Shown here in pieces: positions 8,693-17,350 of a stretch of DNA of 34,828 bases. Made by a program: the position numbers and the translations under genes. The notes under the pieces were generated by a model. That model did not search any database. It was not told the DNA's origin and was given only the letters and a program-made list of their open reading frames with translations. Positions within the stretch are counted from its first letter, which is position 1, and each line of letters opens with the position of its first letter. This stretch comes from Mucilaginibacter polytrichastri. GTDB lineage: Bacteria > Bacteroidota > Bacteroidia > Sphingobacteriales > Sphingobacteriaceae. The DNA is taken from NCBI RefSeq assembly GCF_001911425.1, contig NZ_MPPL01000001.1:2341503-2376330 (forward strand). The letters are read 5' to 3'.

Positions 8693-9760
8693 TTATTTAT
8701 TTTTTTCTACAAACTCCTGCATAGTTTCAATGAGCACGTGTACGCTGGTAATTGGCAATGCATTATAAATTGATGCACGGAAACCACCTACACTACGGTG
8801 ACCTTTGATACCTACAATGCCTTTTTCGTCGCATAGCTTCAGGAATGGTTTTTCGTGTTCAGGGTTTTCTACAACGAAACATACATTCATTTTAGAACGA
8901 TCTTCTACAGCAGATACCCCTTTAAATAATGGGTTACGATCAATCTCTGTGTATAAAGCTGCTGCCTTAGCATCATTCTCTTTTTCAATAGCTTCTACAC
9001 CACCTTTAGCTTTTAACCAGCGCAGGGTAAGCATAGATACCAGGATAGCAAAAACAGGAGGTGTATTGTACATAGAACCACCTTCTATCTGTGTTTGGTA
9101 GTTAAACATAGCGGGGATCTTACGATCTGCCTTGCCTAAAATATCGTCTTTAATAATTACTAAAGTAACACCTGCAGGGCCCATGTTTTTTTGCGCACCA
9201 GCGTAGATAAGGCCAAAATCAGCTACGTTAACCTTACGGCTGAAGATATCTGACGACATATCGCAAATAACCGGCACAGATGATGCAGGGAACTCATGAA
9301 GTTGCGTACCGTAAATGGTATTATTTGATGTCAGGTGTAAATAAGCCGCATCAGATGGCACGCTATAATCTTTAGGGATGTAAGTAAAGTTGCTTTCTTT
9401 TGAAGTAGCAATAACCTCTACCTCGCCAAAATATTTAGCTTCTTTTAACGCTTTGTTTGCCCACACGCCCGACTCTACATAAGCAGCTTTACCAGTTTGT
9501 GGTAGCAAATTATAAGGCACCATAGCAAACTGCGTGCTTGCTCCGCCTTGTAAAAATAAAACCGAGTAACCGTCCGGAACGCTGAAAAGCTCTTTTACCA
9601 GCTTCACCGCCTCATCAAGCACTGCCTCAAACTCAGACGAGCGATGCGAAATTTCAAGTACCGAAAGACCAATACCATTAAAATTCACAACAGCTTCCGC
9701 AGCTTGTTTTAATACCTCGTGAGGCAGGATGCCTGGACCGGCTCCAAAATTGTGTTTCAT
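8693..9760 (-). CDS. serC: Phosphoserine aminotransferase
   Basis: PLP enzyme converting 3-phosphohydroxypyruvate and glutamate to phosphoserine (second step of serine synthesis; it can also act in pyridoxal phosphate synthesis). 355 residues, usual length. The N-terminus [11 protein letters not shown] is the family hallmark, the PLP-binding lysine is K191 in [12 protein letters not shown], and the phosphate-binding C-terminal segment [15 protein letters not shown] is present. It is the first gene of the serC-serA pair. No serB-type phosphatase is in the window. No recognisable -7 box was found in the 172-nt gap upstream (9761-9932). Confidence 0.97.
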   Translation of the reverse strand: MKHNFGAGPGILPHEVLKQAAEAVVNFNGIGLSVLEISHRSSEFEAVLDEAVKLVKELFSVPDGYSVLFLQGGASTQFAMVPYNLLPQTGKAAYVESGVWANKALKEAKYFGEVEVIATSKESNFTYIPKDYSVPSDAAYLHLTSNNTIYGTQLHEFPASSVPVICDMSSDIFSRKVNVADFGLIYAGAQKNMGPAGVTLVIIKDDILGKADRKIPAMFNYQTQIEGGSMYNTPPVFAILVSMLTLRWLKAKGGVEAIEKENDAKAAALYTEIDRNPLFKGVSAVEDRSKMNVCFVVENPEHEKPFLKLCDEKGIVGIKGHRSVGGFRASIYNALPITSVHVLIETMQEFVEKNK

Positions 9761-9932
9761 ATCAGTTATATTATAATGGGCTAAGGGTTAAAAAAGATTT
9801 GTTAGCCGCCCCGAAATTAAAGAAATGGAATTTTATTTTGGCAAAAAAATCAATGATTTATTAACAGAACATCGTTATTAAACACCTCTGTTAAATAAGT
9901 TTATTAAAGTCCGCTTTAATAGTATATAAAAT

Positions 9933-10592
9933 CTATGATTTTAATGGATTTTTGAGCTGTTTGATGGCATTTAGTTGGTCGGCAGCAGAGAATACTGAGT
10001 TGCCTGCAACTAGTGCGTTAGCCCCGGCATTAAGCAGGTTATTAACATTTGATTGATCTACTCCCCCATCAATTTCAATAATCAGATCTGGGTTTTCTGC
10101 GGATGCGAGCATTCTTAGCTCTTTTATTTTCTTGTAGGTATTAGTAATAAATTTTTGCCCTCCAAAGCCCGGGTTTACCGACATAATGAGCACCATATCC
10201 AAATCGCCGATAATATCAACCAGCGAAGCCACCGGTGTATGCGGGTTTAAAGCTACAGAGGCTTTACAGCCCAGTTCTTTGATGGCTTGCACCGTGCGAT
10301 GCAAATGCTTACAGGCTTCTAGGTGTACCGTAATACTGGCTGCACCGGCTTCTTTAAACTGCTGCAGGTAACGGTCGGGTTCAACAATCATCAAATGTAC
10401 GTCAAGCGGCTTCTTAGCATGTTTCGCAACAGCCTTAACAACAGGGAAACCAAAAGATATATTAGGTACAAACATACCATCCATAATATCGACGTGAATC
10501 CAGTCGGCATCACTTTGATTAATCATTTCGATATCGCGTTGCAGGTTGGCAAAATCAGCTGCCAGTATAGATGGGGCAATGAAGTGGTTCAT
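9933..10592 (-). CDS. rpe: Ribulose-phosphate 3-epimerase
   Basis: Interconverts ribulose 5-phosphate and xylulose 5-phosphate in the pentose phosphate pathway. A 219-residue TIM barrel with the signature WIHVDIMDGMFVPN: H33 and D35, together with H66 (LDVHLM) and D175 (IEIDGG), are the metal-binding and acid/base residues. The phosphate-binding segment MSVNPGFGGQKF is intact. The upstream same-strand gene of unknown function ends 85 nt away with an 11-bp hairpin between them. No obvious terminator follows in the gap before serC. Confidence 0.96.
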   Translation of the reverse strand: MNHFIAPSILAADFANLQRDIEMINQSDADWIHVDIMDGMFVPNISFGFPVVKAVAKHAKKPLDVHLMIVEPDRYLQQFKEAGAASITVHLEACKHLHRTVQAIKELGCKASVALNPHTPVASLVDIIGDLDMVLIMSVNPGFGGQKFITNTYKKIKELRMLASAENPDLIIEIDGGVDQSNVNNLLNAGANALVAGNSVFSAADQLNAIKQLKNPLKS

Positions 10593-10625
10593 GCTTTCAA
10601 AGATATTAGTTTATTGGTCATCACC

Positions 10626-10656
10626 CATCAGTCATTTGTAGAATTAATGACTGATG
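10626..10656 (-). repeat. Hairpin between the small unknown gene and rpe
   Basis: Arms CATCAGTCATT (10626-10636) and AATGACTGATG (10646-10656) make an 11-bp perfect stem with a 9-nt loop. There is no U-run on either side, so it is not a typical terminator. It could shape mRNA stability between the two genes or be a copy of a small dispersed palindrome. Confidence 0.45.
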
Positions 10657-10677
10657 TGCACCGACAAAGTTACCAGA

Positions 10678-10947
10678 TCAATCACAATGCTGAAGCAAAT
10701 CGTAGTATTTATTCATGAGTTCGGTATCATAGTTAACCAATGAGTTGTAGGCTTCTGATACGAGTTCTGTTAAGATAGCTGCGCCAAGTTGCCCGGCACC
10801 ATTAGGGATTTCTTCGTAATATTTAATCAAATCTTTTACCCTCACTATTTCATACAGCAAAGACTGTACGATATCAGCTTCGTTGTTTTGATTGACCGCC
10901 GGCTTATCATTTAAAAAATCTAATGGATCGTGTCCGGCAGTTATCAT
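10678..10947 (-). CDS. Small protein of unknown function (89 aa)
   Basis: An 89-residue, mostly helical acidic protein with no signal peptide or membrane segment. After a polar N-terminal stretch (residues 1-25) it has two predicted helices (about 25-46 and 53-88), the second rich in acidic and aromatic residues (SLVNYDTELMNKYYDLL). It lies directly upstream of rpe on the same strand and just downstream of the pnp terminator. The opposite strand holds a longer but unconvincing frame. I do not recognise the family, and no function is assigned. Confidence 0.6.
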   Translation of the reverse strand: MITAGHDPLDFLNDKPAVNQNNEADIVQSLLYEIVRVKDLIKYYEEIPNGAGQLGAAILTELVSEAYNSLVNYDTELMNKYYDLLQHCD

Positions 10948-11048
10948 GGTCTAATATGTACGGTGTAAAGAGGACGTTGCAACATATAATTACCTAAAGT
11001 ATATAACAGATAAAATTGTTTTAAAATGTTAATAACATTTTAAAACAA

Positions 11049-11078
11049 AAAAGACCTTTGCTTTCACAAAGGTCTTTT
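11049..11078 (-). terminator. Intrinsic terminator after pnp
   Basis: Perfect 12-bp arms AAAAGACCTTTG (11049-11060) and CAAAGGTCTTTT (11067-11078) with a 6-nt loop. Read on the minus strand the hairpin is followed by TTGTTTT. It lies 21 nt after the pnp stop. Confidence 0.85.
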
Positions 11079-11099
11079 AAATGTATGATTTACATCTGC

Positions 11100-13250
11100 T
11101 TAAGCTTGTGGCTCAGATGATTTTTGATCATTACGTTCTGGCCTTGGCAATAAAACCTTGCGCGACAACTTAAGTTTACCTTGTTTATCTACATCAATCA
11201 GTTTTACTTTAACAATTTCGCCAACTTCAAATACACCATCCATAGTTTCGATACGTTTATGATCGATTTCTGAAATATGTAACAGACCATCTTTACCCGG
11301 CATAATTTCAACAAATGCACCGAAAGGCATTATAGACCTTACTTTACCTTCGTAAACTTCGCCAACTTCTGGTTTAGAAGCGATAGCGCGGATACGTGAT
11401 ACAGCTGCATCGATAGATGCTTTATCGTCTGCAAAGATTTGTACGATACCCTGGTTGTCTTTTTCTTCGATAGAAATAGTTGCACCGGTTTCGCGTTGCA
11501 TTTCCTGGATAATTTTACCGCCGGGGCCTATTACTGCACCAATAAATTCTTTATCAATTTTAATGGTAACAATACGCGGAGCAAATTCTTTGTAATCCTC
11601 ACGAGGAGCACTCAAAGTCTTAGCCATTTCGCCAAGGATGTGTAAACGACCTTCTTTAGCCTGATCTAATGCATTGGTTAATACTTCGTATGATAAACCA
11701 TTGATCTTTAAATCCATTTGGCAGGCAACAATACCATTTTTGGTACCTGTTACTTTAAAGTCCATATCACCCAGGTGATCTTCATCACCCAAAATATCAG
11801 AAAGGATAGCATATTTAGTACCCATTTCGTTGGTGATTAATCCCATCGCAATACCAGATACCGGGTTGGTTATTTTAACACCTGCATCCATCAAAGCCAA
11901 TGTACCTGCACAAACTGTTGCCATTGACGACGAACCATTTGATTCCAGGATATCAGAAACTATGCGGATAGTGTAAGGATTTTCATCAGCCGGTGGCAAT
12001 ACACGTTTTAATGAACGCATAGCCAGGTTACCGTGACCAATTTCGCGACGACCAGCACCACGGTTAGGACGAACCTCGCCAGTAGAGAAACCAGGGAAGT
12101 TATAGTGTAAAAGGAATTTTTGGTAACCGTTAATAAAGGCACCATCAATCATTTGCTCATCATCTTTAGCACCTAAAGTAACGGTGGTTAAGGCCTGAGT
12201 TTCGCCACGTGTAAACACGGCAGAACCGTGAGCAGAAGGTAAGTAACTTACTTCGCTCCAGATTGGGCGGATCTCTGTAGTTTTACGACCATCTAAACGT
12301 TTACCTTCGTCTAATACGAGGTTACGGATAGCATCGTACTCTACATCGTGGTAGTATTTTTTAGCTAAGAATTTGGTAACATCATCAATCTCACCCAAAG
12401 TAGCGATATAAGTATCACGTACTTCTTTAAATTTAGCCGAGCGCTCGTCTTTTCCAGAAGCAGAAGAAGCGATAGCATAAACCTGATCGTAAGTTGCAGC
12501 GTAGATAGCTTTTTTCAAATCCTCATTGCTGTGTTCGTGGCTGTAAACGCGTTTAACGGTTTTACCAACTTCAACAGTTAATTCTTTTTGAGCTAAACAC
12601 TGTAATTTAATAGCAGTGTGTGCAAATTTGATAGCCTCAACTAATTCAGCTTCCTGAATTTCTTTTGATTCGCCCTCAACCATGTTAATGTCATGCTCAG
12701 AACCGGCTACGATAAACTCTAAAGTAGCATGCTCTAATTGACTCAAAGTTGGGTTAATTACCAACTGGCCATCAATTTTAGCAACACGAACCTCAGAAAT
12801 TGGCCCGTTAAACGGGATATCAGAAACAGATAAAGCTGCTGATGCTGCTAAACCAGCAAGGCAATCAGGCATAATTTCTTTATCAGCTGAAATTAAAGAG
12901 ATCATCACCTGGGTATCAGCGTGATAATCTTCGGGGAACATTGGGCGCAATGCACGGTCAACCAAACGCGAGATTAAAACCTCATAGTCTGATAAACGTG
13001 CCTCACGGCGTAAAAAACCACCAGGGATACGTCCCGTAGCGGCATATTTTTCTTGATAATCAACAGAAAGCGGTAAGAAGTCTACGCCTTCTTTCGCATC
13101 TTTTGATGATACTACAGTAGCTAATAACATGGTATCACCCATTTTAATTACTACAGAACCATCTGCTTGTTTAGCCAGTTTACCGGTTTCGATCTCAATG
13201 GTGCGGCCGTCACCTAAATCGATGGTTTTTTTAATTACGTTGTAACTCAT
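11100..13250 (-). CDS. pnp: Polyribonucleotide nucleotidyltransferase (PNPase)
   Basis: Phosphorolytic 3'-5' exoribonuclease in mRNA turnover, working as a trimer in the cytoplasm. 716 residues with the full layout: first RNase PH domain (about 1-220, with the [17 protein letters not shown] motif), a helical linker, second catalytic RNase PH domain (about 310-545, including the FTRGETQAL and [12 protein letters not shown] segments), KH domain ([17 protein letters not shown] from residue 568) and S1 domain (about 630-700, [23 protein letters not shown]). It lies downstream of rpsO on the same strand, the conserved rpsO-pnp order, but a strong terminator between them indicates its own promoter or partial readthrough. 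Confidence 0.98.
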   Translation of the reverse strand: MSYNVIKKTIDLGDGRTIEIETGKLAKQADGSVVIKMGDTMLLATVVSSKDAKEGVDFLPLSVDYQEKYAATGRIPGGFLRREARLSDYEVLISRLVDRALRPMFPEDYHADTQVMISLISADKEIMPDCLAGLAASAALSVSDIPFNGPISEVRVAKIDGQLVINPTLSQLEHATLEFIVAGSEHDINMVEGESKEIQEAELVEAIKFAHTAIKLQCLAQKELTVEVGKTVKRVYSHEHSNEDLKKAIYAATYDQVYAIASSASGKDERSAKFKEVRDTYIATLGEIDDVTKFLAKKYYHDVEYDAIRNLVLDEGKRLDGRKTTEIRPIWSEVSYLPSAHGSAVFTRGETQALTTVTLGAKDDEQMIDGAFINGYQKFLLHYNFPGFSTGEVRPNRGAGRREIGHGNLAMRSLKRVLPPADENPYTIRIVSDILESNGSSSMATVCAGTLALMDAGVKITNPVSGIAMGLITNEMGTKYAILSDILGDEDHLGDMDFKVTGTKNGIVACQMDLKINGLSYEVLTNALDQAKEGRLHILGEMAKTLSAPREDYKEFAPRIVTIKIDKEFIGAVIGPGGKIIQEMQRETGATISIEEKDNQGIVQIFADDKASIDAAVSRIRAIASKPEVGEVYEGKVRSIMPFGAFVEIMPGKDGLLHISEIDHKRIETMDGVFEVGEIVKVKLIDVDKQGKLKLSRKVLLPRPERNDQKSSEPQA

Positions 13251-13265
13251 TTTTGTTGTTTTGTA

Positions 13266-13292
13266 ATACGCTTTTCATCTTGCAGAGCGTAT
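13266..13292 (-). promoter_or_regulatory. Small hairpin in the pnp 5' leader
   Basis: ATACGC (13266-13271) pairs with GCGTAT (13287-13292) around a 15-nt loop, 16 nt upstream of the pnp ATG. In enterobacteria a pnp leader hairpin is cut by RNase III for autocontrol; whether this one plays a like role is only inferred. Confidence 0.3.
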
Positions 13293-13328
13293 CGTTTTTC
13301 TATGTTTAAAAATCGTTGTTTTAATGAA

Positions 13329-13360
13329 AAAAAGCCATCCGATAAATCGAACGGCTTTTT
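13329..13360 (-). terminator. Intrinsic terminator between rpsO and pnp
   Basis: In the minus-strand RNA the arms at 13360-13347 and 13342-13329 pair along 14 bp with only two G-U wobbles (AAAAAGCCGUUCGA / UCGGAUGGCUUUUU), with a UUUA loop and a run of seven U. On the plus strand the wobbles become mismatches, so it works for rpsO only. Confidence 0.85.
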
Positions 13361-13378
13361 ATTGAAATTTCTAAAAAG

Positions 13379-13657
13379 TTACTTGATTATATCACGCAGC
13401 TCAAGAGCTTTGATGATAGCACGGTATCTTGCAATATCCTTGTGAAACAGGTAAGCCAGCAATCCGCGGCGTTTACCTACTAATTTTTGCAGTGATAATT
13501 GAGTCGAAAAATCTTTTTTGTTTTTCTTCAGGTGGCCGGTTAAGTGTGCAATACGTGTTGTGAATAATGCAACTTGTGCTTCGGTTGAACCTGTGTTGGT
13601 AGCAGCGCCACCGTGTTTTGCGAAAATCTCAGCTTTCGCTTCCTTACTTAAATACAT
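13379..13657 (-). CDS. rpsO: 30S ribosomal protein S15
   Basis: A 92-residue primary 16S rRNA-binding protein of the small subunit platform. It has the S15 hallmarks GSTEAQVALFTTRIAHLTGHLK and the C-terminal LVGKRRGLLAYL. Length is close to the usual 88-90. It stands just upstream of pnp, as in most bacteria, with its own -7 box (TACCTTTG on the minus strand at 13711-13704) and its own terminator. Confidence 0.98.
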   Translation of the reverse strand: MYLSKEAKAEIFAKHGGAATNTGSTEAQVALFTTRIAHLTGHLKKNKKDFSTQLSLQKLVGKRRGLLAYLFHKDIARYRAIIKALELRDIIK

Positions 13658-13703
13658 TACGTGAATAATATTAAAGCTGTAAATACTTTTGTTAATTGTG
13701 GCA

Positions 13704-13711
13704 CAAAGGTA
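13704..13711 (-). promoter_or_regulatory. -7 promoter box of rpsO
   Basis: TACCTTTG on the minus strand fits TAnnTTTG, 46 nt upstream of the ATG at 13657. The resulting leader of about 40 nt could house S15 autoregulation. The -33 region is not a clear match. Confidence 0.5.
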
Positions 13712-13760
13712 ATATTTATACTCGAAAGTAAAAAGGTGAAAGGCAAAAACATTTACACCC

Positions 13761-13776
13761 TATATACCGGTATATA
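13761..13776. promoter_or_regulatory. Perfect 16-bp palindrome TATATACCGGTATATA
   Basis: A perfect palindrome centred on ACCGGT in the divergent gap between rpsO (minus) and the thioesterase gene (plus). A second small palindrome, AGTAAAACTTTACT, follows at 13779-13792. The position upstream of both promoters fits an operator for an unknown regulator; this is inferred from symmetry only. Confidence 0.35.
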
Positions 13777-13815
13777 AAAGTAAAACTTTACTGGGTATAA
13801 AGCGCTTTTACTTTA

Positions 13816-13823
13816 TACTTTTG
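13816..13823 (+). promoter_or_regulatory. -7 promoter box of the thioesterase gene
   Basis: TACTTTTG fits TAnnTTTG, 24 nt before the ATG at 13848. It overlaps the alternative TTG start at 13821, which therefore lies upstream of the likely transcription start. Confidence 0.5.
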
Positions 13824-13847
13824 GCGCCGAAACTTTACTTTACAAAA

Positions 13848-14258
13848 ATGAAATATGCCTCTTTTGAAACCGAGCACCGGGTACGGCCTGATGATATCGA
13901 TATGTTTCAGCACGTACATAACAGTAAATACTTTGATTATGTGATGGCCGCCCGCTACGAGCAAATGGATACCTGCTATGGCATGGCCATGGAAAAATTT
14001 ATGGCCCGTGGCTTTGGCTGGGTAGTACGTACCGCCTTTATTGAATATAAACGAGCCTTAATGATGGGCGATTACTTTTTGGTAAAAACAGGCATCCAAA
14101 CCATTGACGAAAAAGGCTGCCGGGTACACTTTGTGATCACCAATAAAGCAACTAAAAAAATTAGTTGCGATGGCTGGCTGGATTTCAGCATGATTGAGAT
14201 GAAAACTGGCAAGGCTGTTAAGGTCCCGGAGGATGTGATTGAGCATTATCACATATAG
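13848..14258 (+). CDS. Acyl-CoA thioesterase, hotdog fold (4-hydroxybenzoyl-CoA thioesterase family)
   Basis: A 136-residue single-domain hotdog protein expected to hydrolyse acyl-CoA or acyl-ACP thioesters. The family motif is visible as RPDDIDMFQHVHNSKYFDYV, where the Asp before the HVHN turn and the Tyr of SKYF occupy the usual active-site helix start. ATG at 13848 (MKYASFETEHRV) is preferred to an in-frame TTG at 13821 because the -7 box overlaps that TTG. The gene is monocistronic, with a terminator-like palindrome after it. The substrate cannot be read from sequence. A second, distinct hotdog protein is encoded at 19497. Confidence 0.88.
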   Translation: MKYASFETEHRVRPDDIDMFQHVHNSKYFDYVMAARYEQMDTCYGMAMEKFMARGFGWVVRTAFIEYKRALMMGDYFLVKTGIQTIDEKGCRVHFVITNKATKKISCDGWLDFSMIEMKTGKAVKVPEDVIEHYHI

Positions 14259-14308
14259 AATACCCGAAAGTTGAAATTTCAATTTAGGAGTTAAGTTGTT
14301 TTGGTATC

Positions 14309-14340
14309 GTAGAGGCACAATATTTTGTGTCTCTTTTTTT
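14309..14340 (+). terminator. Palindromic repeat acting as terminator after the thioesterase gene
   Basis: AGAGGCACAA (14311-14320) pairs with TTGTGTCTCT (14323-14332 region) through 10 bp with one G-U wobble, followed by seven T. The 25-nt unit 14309-14333 is closely similar to 16165-16189, so this terminator seems to be built from a dispersed palindromic repeat. Confidence 0.65.
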
Positions 14341-14345
14341 ATGAT

Positions 14346-15461
14346 TTATTTTTCATTCTCCGGCAACACCGCAAATGATTTATAATAGTTATTGTAAAAC
14401 AGCAAAAACGCAACAACTACACATAACATAGTTGCCAATAGTATAGCTTTAAACATCACAATCCAAAAGATAATCATAAACAAACCTAATACCCATTGCA
14501 TGTACACATCCATAGTTAAGCCTATACGGTATAATAAACTATGGAATAACATAATAGCACATAGTGCAAATACCGTTAACTGGGTGGCCAATAGCGGGTC
14601 GAAGCGGGTATATAGCCAGATAATTTCAGGCAACAGCATCACAAGGTAAACCAGTATAAAACCTCCAAATAAGCTTGCCCTGTTGTAAGGGAGGTTACGG
14701 CCAAAGCGCAGAAAGGTTTCTTCGAAAACACGCTCTTCAAATACAATAGCAACGTGTGCTACCACAATGGCTAATACTGCAATACCGGCCACCCGGGCAT
14801 CGTGTTTAACATCATCAAACAAAGCAAATACAGCCGTGATAACTACCCATGATATTACTTTGATGACTGTGTAGGCAACTTTTTTTTGATTGAAAATATG
14901 CCAGATAAATAAACTAAAATATGGTTTAGGCATTGATTTGCCAAAACGCAGAAATAATGACAATTGCTTACCCTCTGGCAAAGTATGCGTGAGCCTAATG
15001 CAAAAAAGCGCGCTAAGCACACTTAAAAATAACAGGTAGACAATAATAACTACAGACGCTAAATAACAATGATGCATTACCCCTACCCCTATAGTGAGCC
15101 CGCCATAAACAATAATGGGCAACAGAATATTGAATTGGATAGTGAGCCAACTTAAAAACTGTGATCGTTTATCATAAGCTGAAATACTGTAGAATAGAAA
15201 CTGATGATGCGGTGCCGCCAGTTGACCGGCTACATAGTGCCATGCCTTAACTATATACAGCAACCACACACCAAAAACAGCCACCAACAATAACGGACTG
15301 GTTAAAAAAGCCAGCATTAAAGTTTTGTGATAACTCAACAGCATATCGCCTGGTACGGCACCAAACAATACCAGGAATATAAAAATAAACATACCGGCAT
15401 GAGCCCGGTAAAAGCCATGCACAAATATTTTATTAAGCACATTAGTTAATGGCCTACCCAT
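14346..15461 (-). CDS. Multi-pass membrane protein, probable ABC transporter permease
   Basis: A 371-residue, very hydrophobic protein with roughly ten predicted membrane segments spread over its whole length and a few charged loops (for example around residues 90-105 and 165-185). There is no signal peptide. Its start codon overlaps the stop of the upstream ATPase gene by one base (TAATG), so the two are translationally coupled and most likely form one ABC transporter. The protein does not show a motif I can tie to a named permease family. Export rather than import is inferred because no substrate-binding protein is encoded nearby. Confidence 0.75.
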   Translation of the reverse strand: MGRPLTNVLNKIFVHGFYRAHAGMFIFIFLVLFGAVPGDMLLSYHKTLMLAFLTSPLLLVAVFGVWLLYIVKAWHYVAGQLAAPHHQFLFYSISAYDKRSQFLSWLTIQFNILLPIIVYGGLTIGVGVMHHCYLASVVIIVYLLFLSVLSALFCIRLTHTLPEGKQLSLFLRFGKSMPKPYFSLFIWHIFNQKKVAYTVIKVISWVVITAVFALFDDVKHDARVAGIAVLAIVVAHVAIVFEERVFEETFLRFGRNLPYNRASLFGGFILVYLVMLLPEIIWLYTRFDPLLATQLTVFALCAIMLFHSLLYRIGLTMDVYMQWVLGLFMIIFWIVMFKAILLATMLCVVVAFLLFYNNYYKSFAVLPENEK

Positions 15462-16096
15462 TAGATGATGTGGGTTAAGGTTTGATGCTCGATCAATAAT
15501 TCGCCCGCACTGGGTAATATCTCTCTATCAAGTGCCTGGTGTGAGGACAGTATAAAACCAGTACCATCCTGCTCCTGCCGTTCATTGATCCATTTGTACA
15601 AGATCAACAGAGAAGCTGCATCTATGGTAATTAACGGTTCATCTAATAAAATCAGCTTGGGGCTGCCTAAAAATGCAAGCAACAATGAGAGCTTTTTATT
15701 CATCCCGCTGGAGTAAGAACCAATTGGCCTGTTTACATAACTTTGCATTTGCATGCTTTCTATATATTGTTCCTCCTGCCCCACTGCCGCACCGCGCGCT
15801 TTAGCAAAAAGTTTGATCATCTCTCGCCCGGTTAAAAATTCGGGAAACAAGGGTTCCGCTTCGGCAAAACTTACCAACCTGCGATAGTTAACTGCATCTT
15901 TTTTTACGCTGATATTCCCATTAAGTAAAACATCTCCATCAAAAGAAAGCATCCCCGCAATAGATTTTAACAGCGTACTTTTACCCGATCCATTAACGCC
16001 TTTAAGCCAGTATAAACCCTGCCCAACCTGCAGATTATCTACTGTTAAGGCGGCAAAGCTGCCATAGTTTTTTTTAAAATTTACAAATTGGAGCAT
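15461..16096 (-). CDS. ABC transporter ATP-binding protein
   Basis: A 211-residue ABC ATPase with all core motifs: Walker A GVNGSGKST (G33-T41), signature SSGMNKK (S129-K135, a variant of LSGGQ), Walker B LILLDEP (D152-E153) and the H-loop H186 in SSHQ. It is slightly shorter than the common 220-240 residues. The next gene, encoding the membrane partner, overlaps by one base. The pair is flanked on both sides by short palindromic repeats (14309-14333 and 16126-16189). The substrate is unknown. Confidence 0.92.
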   Translation of the reverse strand: MLQFVNFKKNYGSFAALTVDNLQVGQGLYWLKGVNGSGKSTLLKSIAGMLSFDGDVLLNGNISVKKDAVNYRRLVSFAEAEPLFPEFLTGREMIKLFAKARGAAVGQEEQYIESMQMQSYVNRPIGSYSSGMNKKLSLLLAFLGSPKLILLDEPLITIDAASLLILYKWINERQEQDGTGFILSSHQALDREILPSAGELLIEHQTLTHII

Positions 16097-16125
16097 AGTG
16101 TAATTATCTCTTGGGTACTACAAAG

Positions 16126-16189
16126 GAGACACAAAGTAGTGTGTCGGTACAATTGTTTGATGCCGTAAATACACAATACCTTGTGTCTC
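16126..16189. repeat. Compound palindromic repeat upstream of the ABC transporter pair
   Basis: GAGACACAA at 16126-16134 and TTGTGTCTC at 16181-16189 form outer arms. The inner stretches pair imperfectly over about 16 bp (GTAGTGTGTC against ATACACAATACC). The right 25 nt (16165-16189) resembles 14309-14333. This looks like two copies of a small palindromic interspersed element, nested or fused. It also lies in the leader of the ATPase gene. Confidence 0.5.
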
Positions 16190-16201
16190 GCCTATCATGT
16201 T

Positions 16202-17194
16202 TTACGCGCTGGTTGCAGCACCATTAATTATATCGCTATAAAACTGGCTAATATCCATGCCCGCAGCACGTACCTGCTGAGGTATTAAACTATTTGCCGA
16301 TTGCCCGGGCGTAGTATTGATCTCAATGAAATAAAAATCGTCGGTTTGTTCCTGCAAAATAAAATCAATACGTACCATACCTTTGCAATTAAGGCGCAGG
16401 TAAACTTCGGTCACTATTTCCTTAATAATTTCATTCTGTTCTGCAGGTAAATTGGCCGGGGTAATTTCTTCAGACACACCGGGAGTATACTTGGCTTCAT
16501 AATCAAAAAACTCTTTTGAACTGATGATCTCTGTGGCTGGTAACACTGTTAAATGGTGGTTAAGGCGTGCTATACCGATACTAAACTCCCGGCCTTTAAT
16601 AAATTCTTCTACCAATACCTGGCTATCTTCCTTAAATGCCTTCTCTAAGGCCAGTGGTAGCTCGGCCGCCTTATGTACTTTGCTCATGCCAACGCTGCTG
16701 CCTCCGTTGTTTGGCTTTATAAATAAAGGGAACTTCAGGGCTGCAGTAATGGTGCCAATATCGTGCATATCCTTTTTAAACAACTGTATAGATTTTGCAG
16801 CGTTAAGGTGCTTAATGCCATGTACAATGGTTTTGGTATAAGCCTTATTCATAGTCAATGCAGATGTTGCCGCATCGCAGGTATTATAAGGGAGGCCAAG
16901 CATATCAAAGTAGCCCTGCAGCTTGCCATCTTCGCCCGGGGTGCCATGCACCGTAATAAAGGCGGCATCAAAAGTGATCTTGTTACCATCAACAGTGATG
17001 CTGAAATCATTTTTATCTACATTTACCTTACCGCTTGCTGCTTCATGAAACCAGCTGTCGCGGTTGATGAGGATAGTATAAACGTTAAACTGATCTGCAG
17101 GTAAATTAGCTGCTATATTTTTGGCGCTATTGATAGATACCTCATATTCACCGGAATATCCACCGGCTACCAGGGCGATGTTTTTTGTCGACAT
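16202..17194 (-). CDS. ddl: D-alanine--D-alanine ligase
   Basis: ATP-grasp enzyme that joins two D-alanines for peptidoglycan precursors. 330 residues from the ATG at 17194 (MSTKNIALVAGGYSGEYEVS), the typical Ddl N-terminus. A TTG nine codons upstream is rejected because it overlaps the likely -7 box (17208-17201, minus strand). Seen motifs are VHGTPGEDGKLQGYFDMLGLPY (substrate region), KPNNGGSSVGMSK (ATP-grasp loop), EEFIKGREFSIGI and the metal-binding FIEINTTPG near the C-terminus. It is divergent from the PASTA-mltG envelope operon, a sensible neighbourhood for wall synthesis. Confidence 0.96.
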   Translation of the reverse strand: MSTKNIALVAGGYSGEYEVSINSAKNIAANLPADQFNVYTILINRDSWFHEAASGKVNVDKNDFSITVDGNKITFDAAFITVHGTPGEDGKLQGYFDMLGLPYNTCDAATSALTMNKAYTKTIVHGIKHLNAAKSIQLFKKDMHDIGTITAALKFPLFIKPNNGGSSVGMSKVHKAAELPLALEKAFKEDSQVLVEEFIKGREFSIGIARLNHHLTVLPATEIISSKEFFDYEAKYTPGVSEEITPANLPAEQNEIIKEIVTEVYLRLNCKGMVRIDFILQEQTDDFYFIEINTTPGQSANSLIPQQVRAAGMDISQFYSDIINGAATSA

Positions 17195-17200
17195 AATGGT

Positions 17201-17208
17201 CAAATATA
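17201..17208 (-). promoter_or_regulatory. -7 promoter box of ddl
   Basis: TATATTTG on the minus strand fits TAnnTTTG only 6 nt upstream of the ATG at 17194, implying a nearly leaderless mRNA. No clear -33 TTTG is at the right distance. Confidence 0.45.
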
Positions 17209-17269
17209 ATATATCCGGCAATAACCTGTTATTGTAATTATCGTATTATCAAATTATGTAGTTAAGCGT

Positions 17270-17277
17270 TACCTTTG
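17270..17277 (+). promoter_or_regulatory. -7 promoter box of the PASTA-rhodanese-mltG-ybgC-yihY operon
   Basis: TACCTTTG fits TAnnTTTG, 73 nt upstream of the PASTA gene start at 17351. The five genes after it overlap or nearly touch, so this is the likely promoter for all of them. Confidence 0.5.
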
Positions 17278-17350
17278 AAATTCTGAATTAGAAAATAATA
17301 GCTATGTTTGATAGCTTAATTCAGGACGCAAATTCTGATCAATATTACAA

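Noticed and set aside
10323..10718. 131-residue plus-strand frame across rpe and the small upstream gene
   Set aside because: It overlaps rpe, which has all its active-site residues, and shows no domain.
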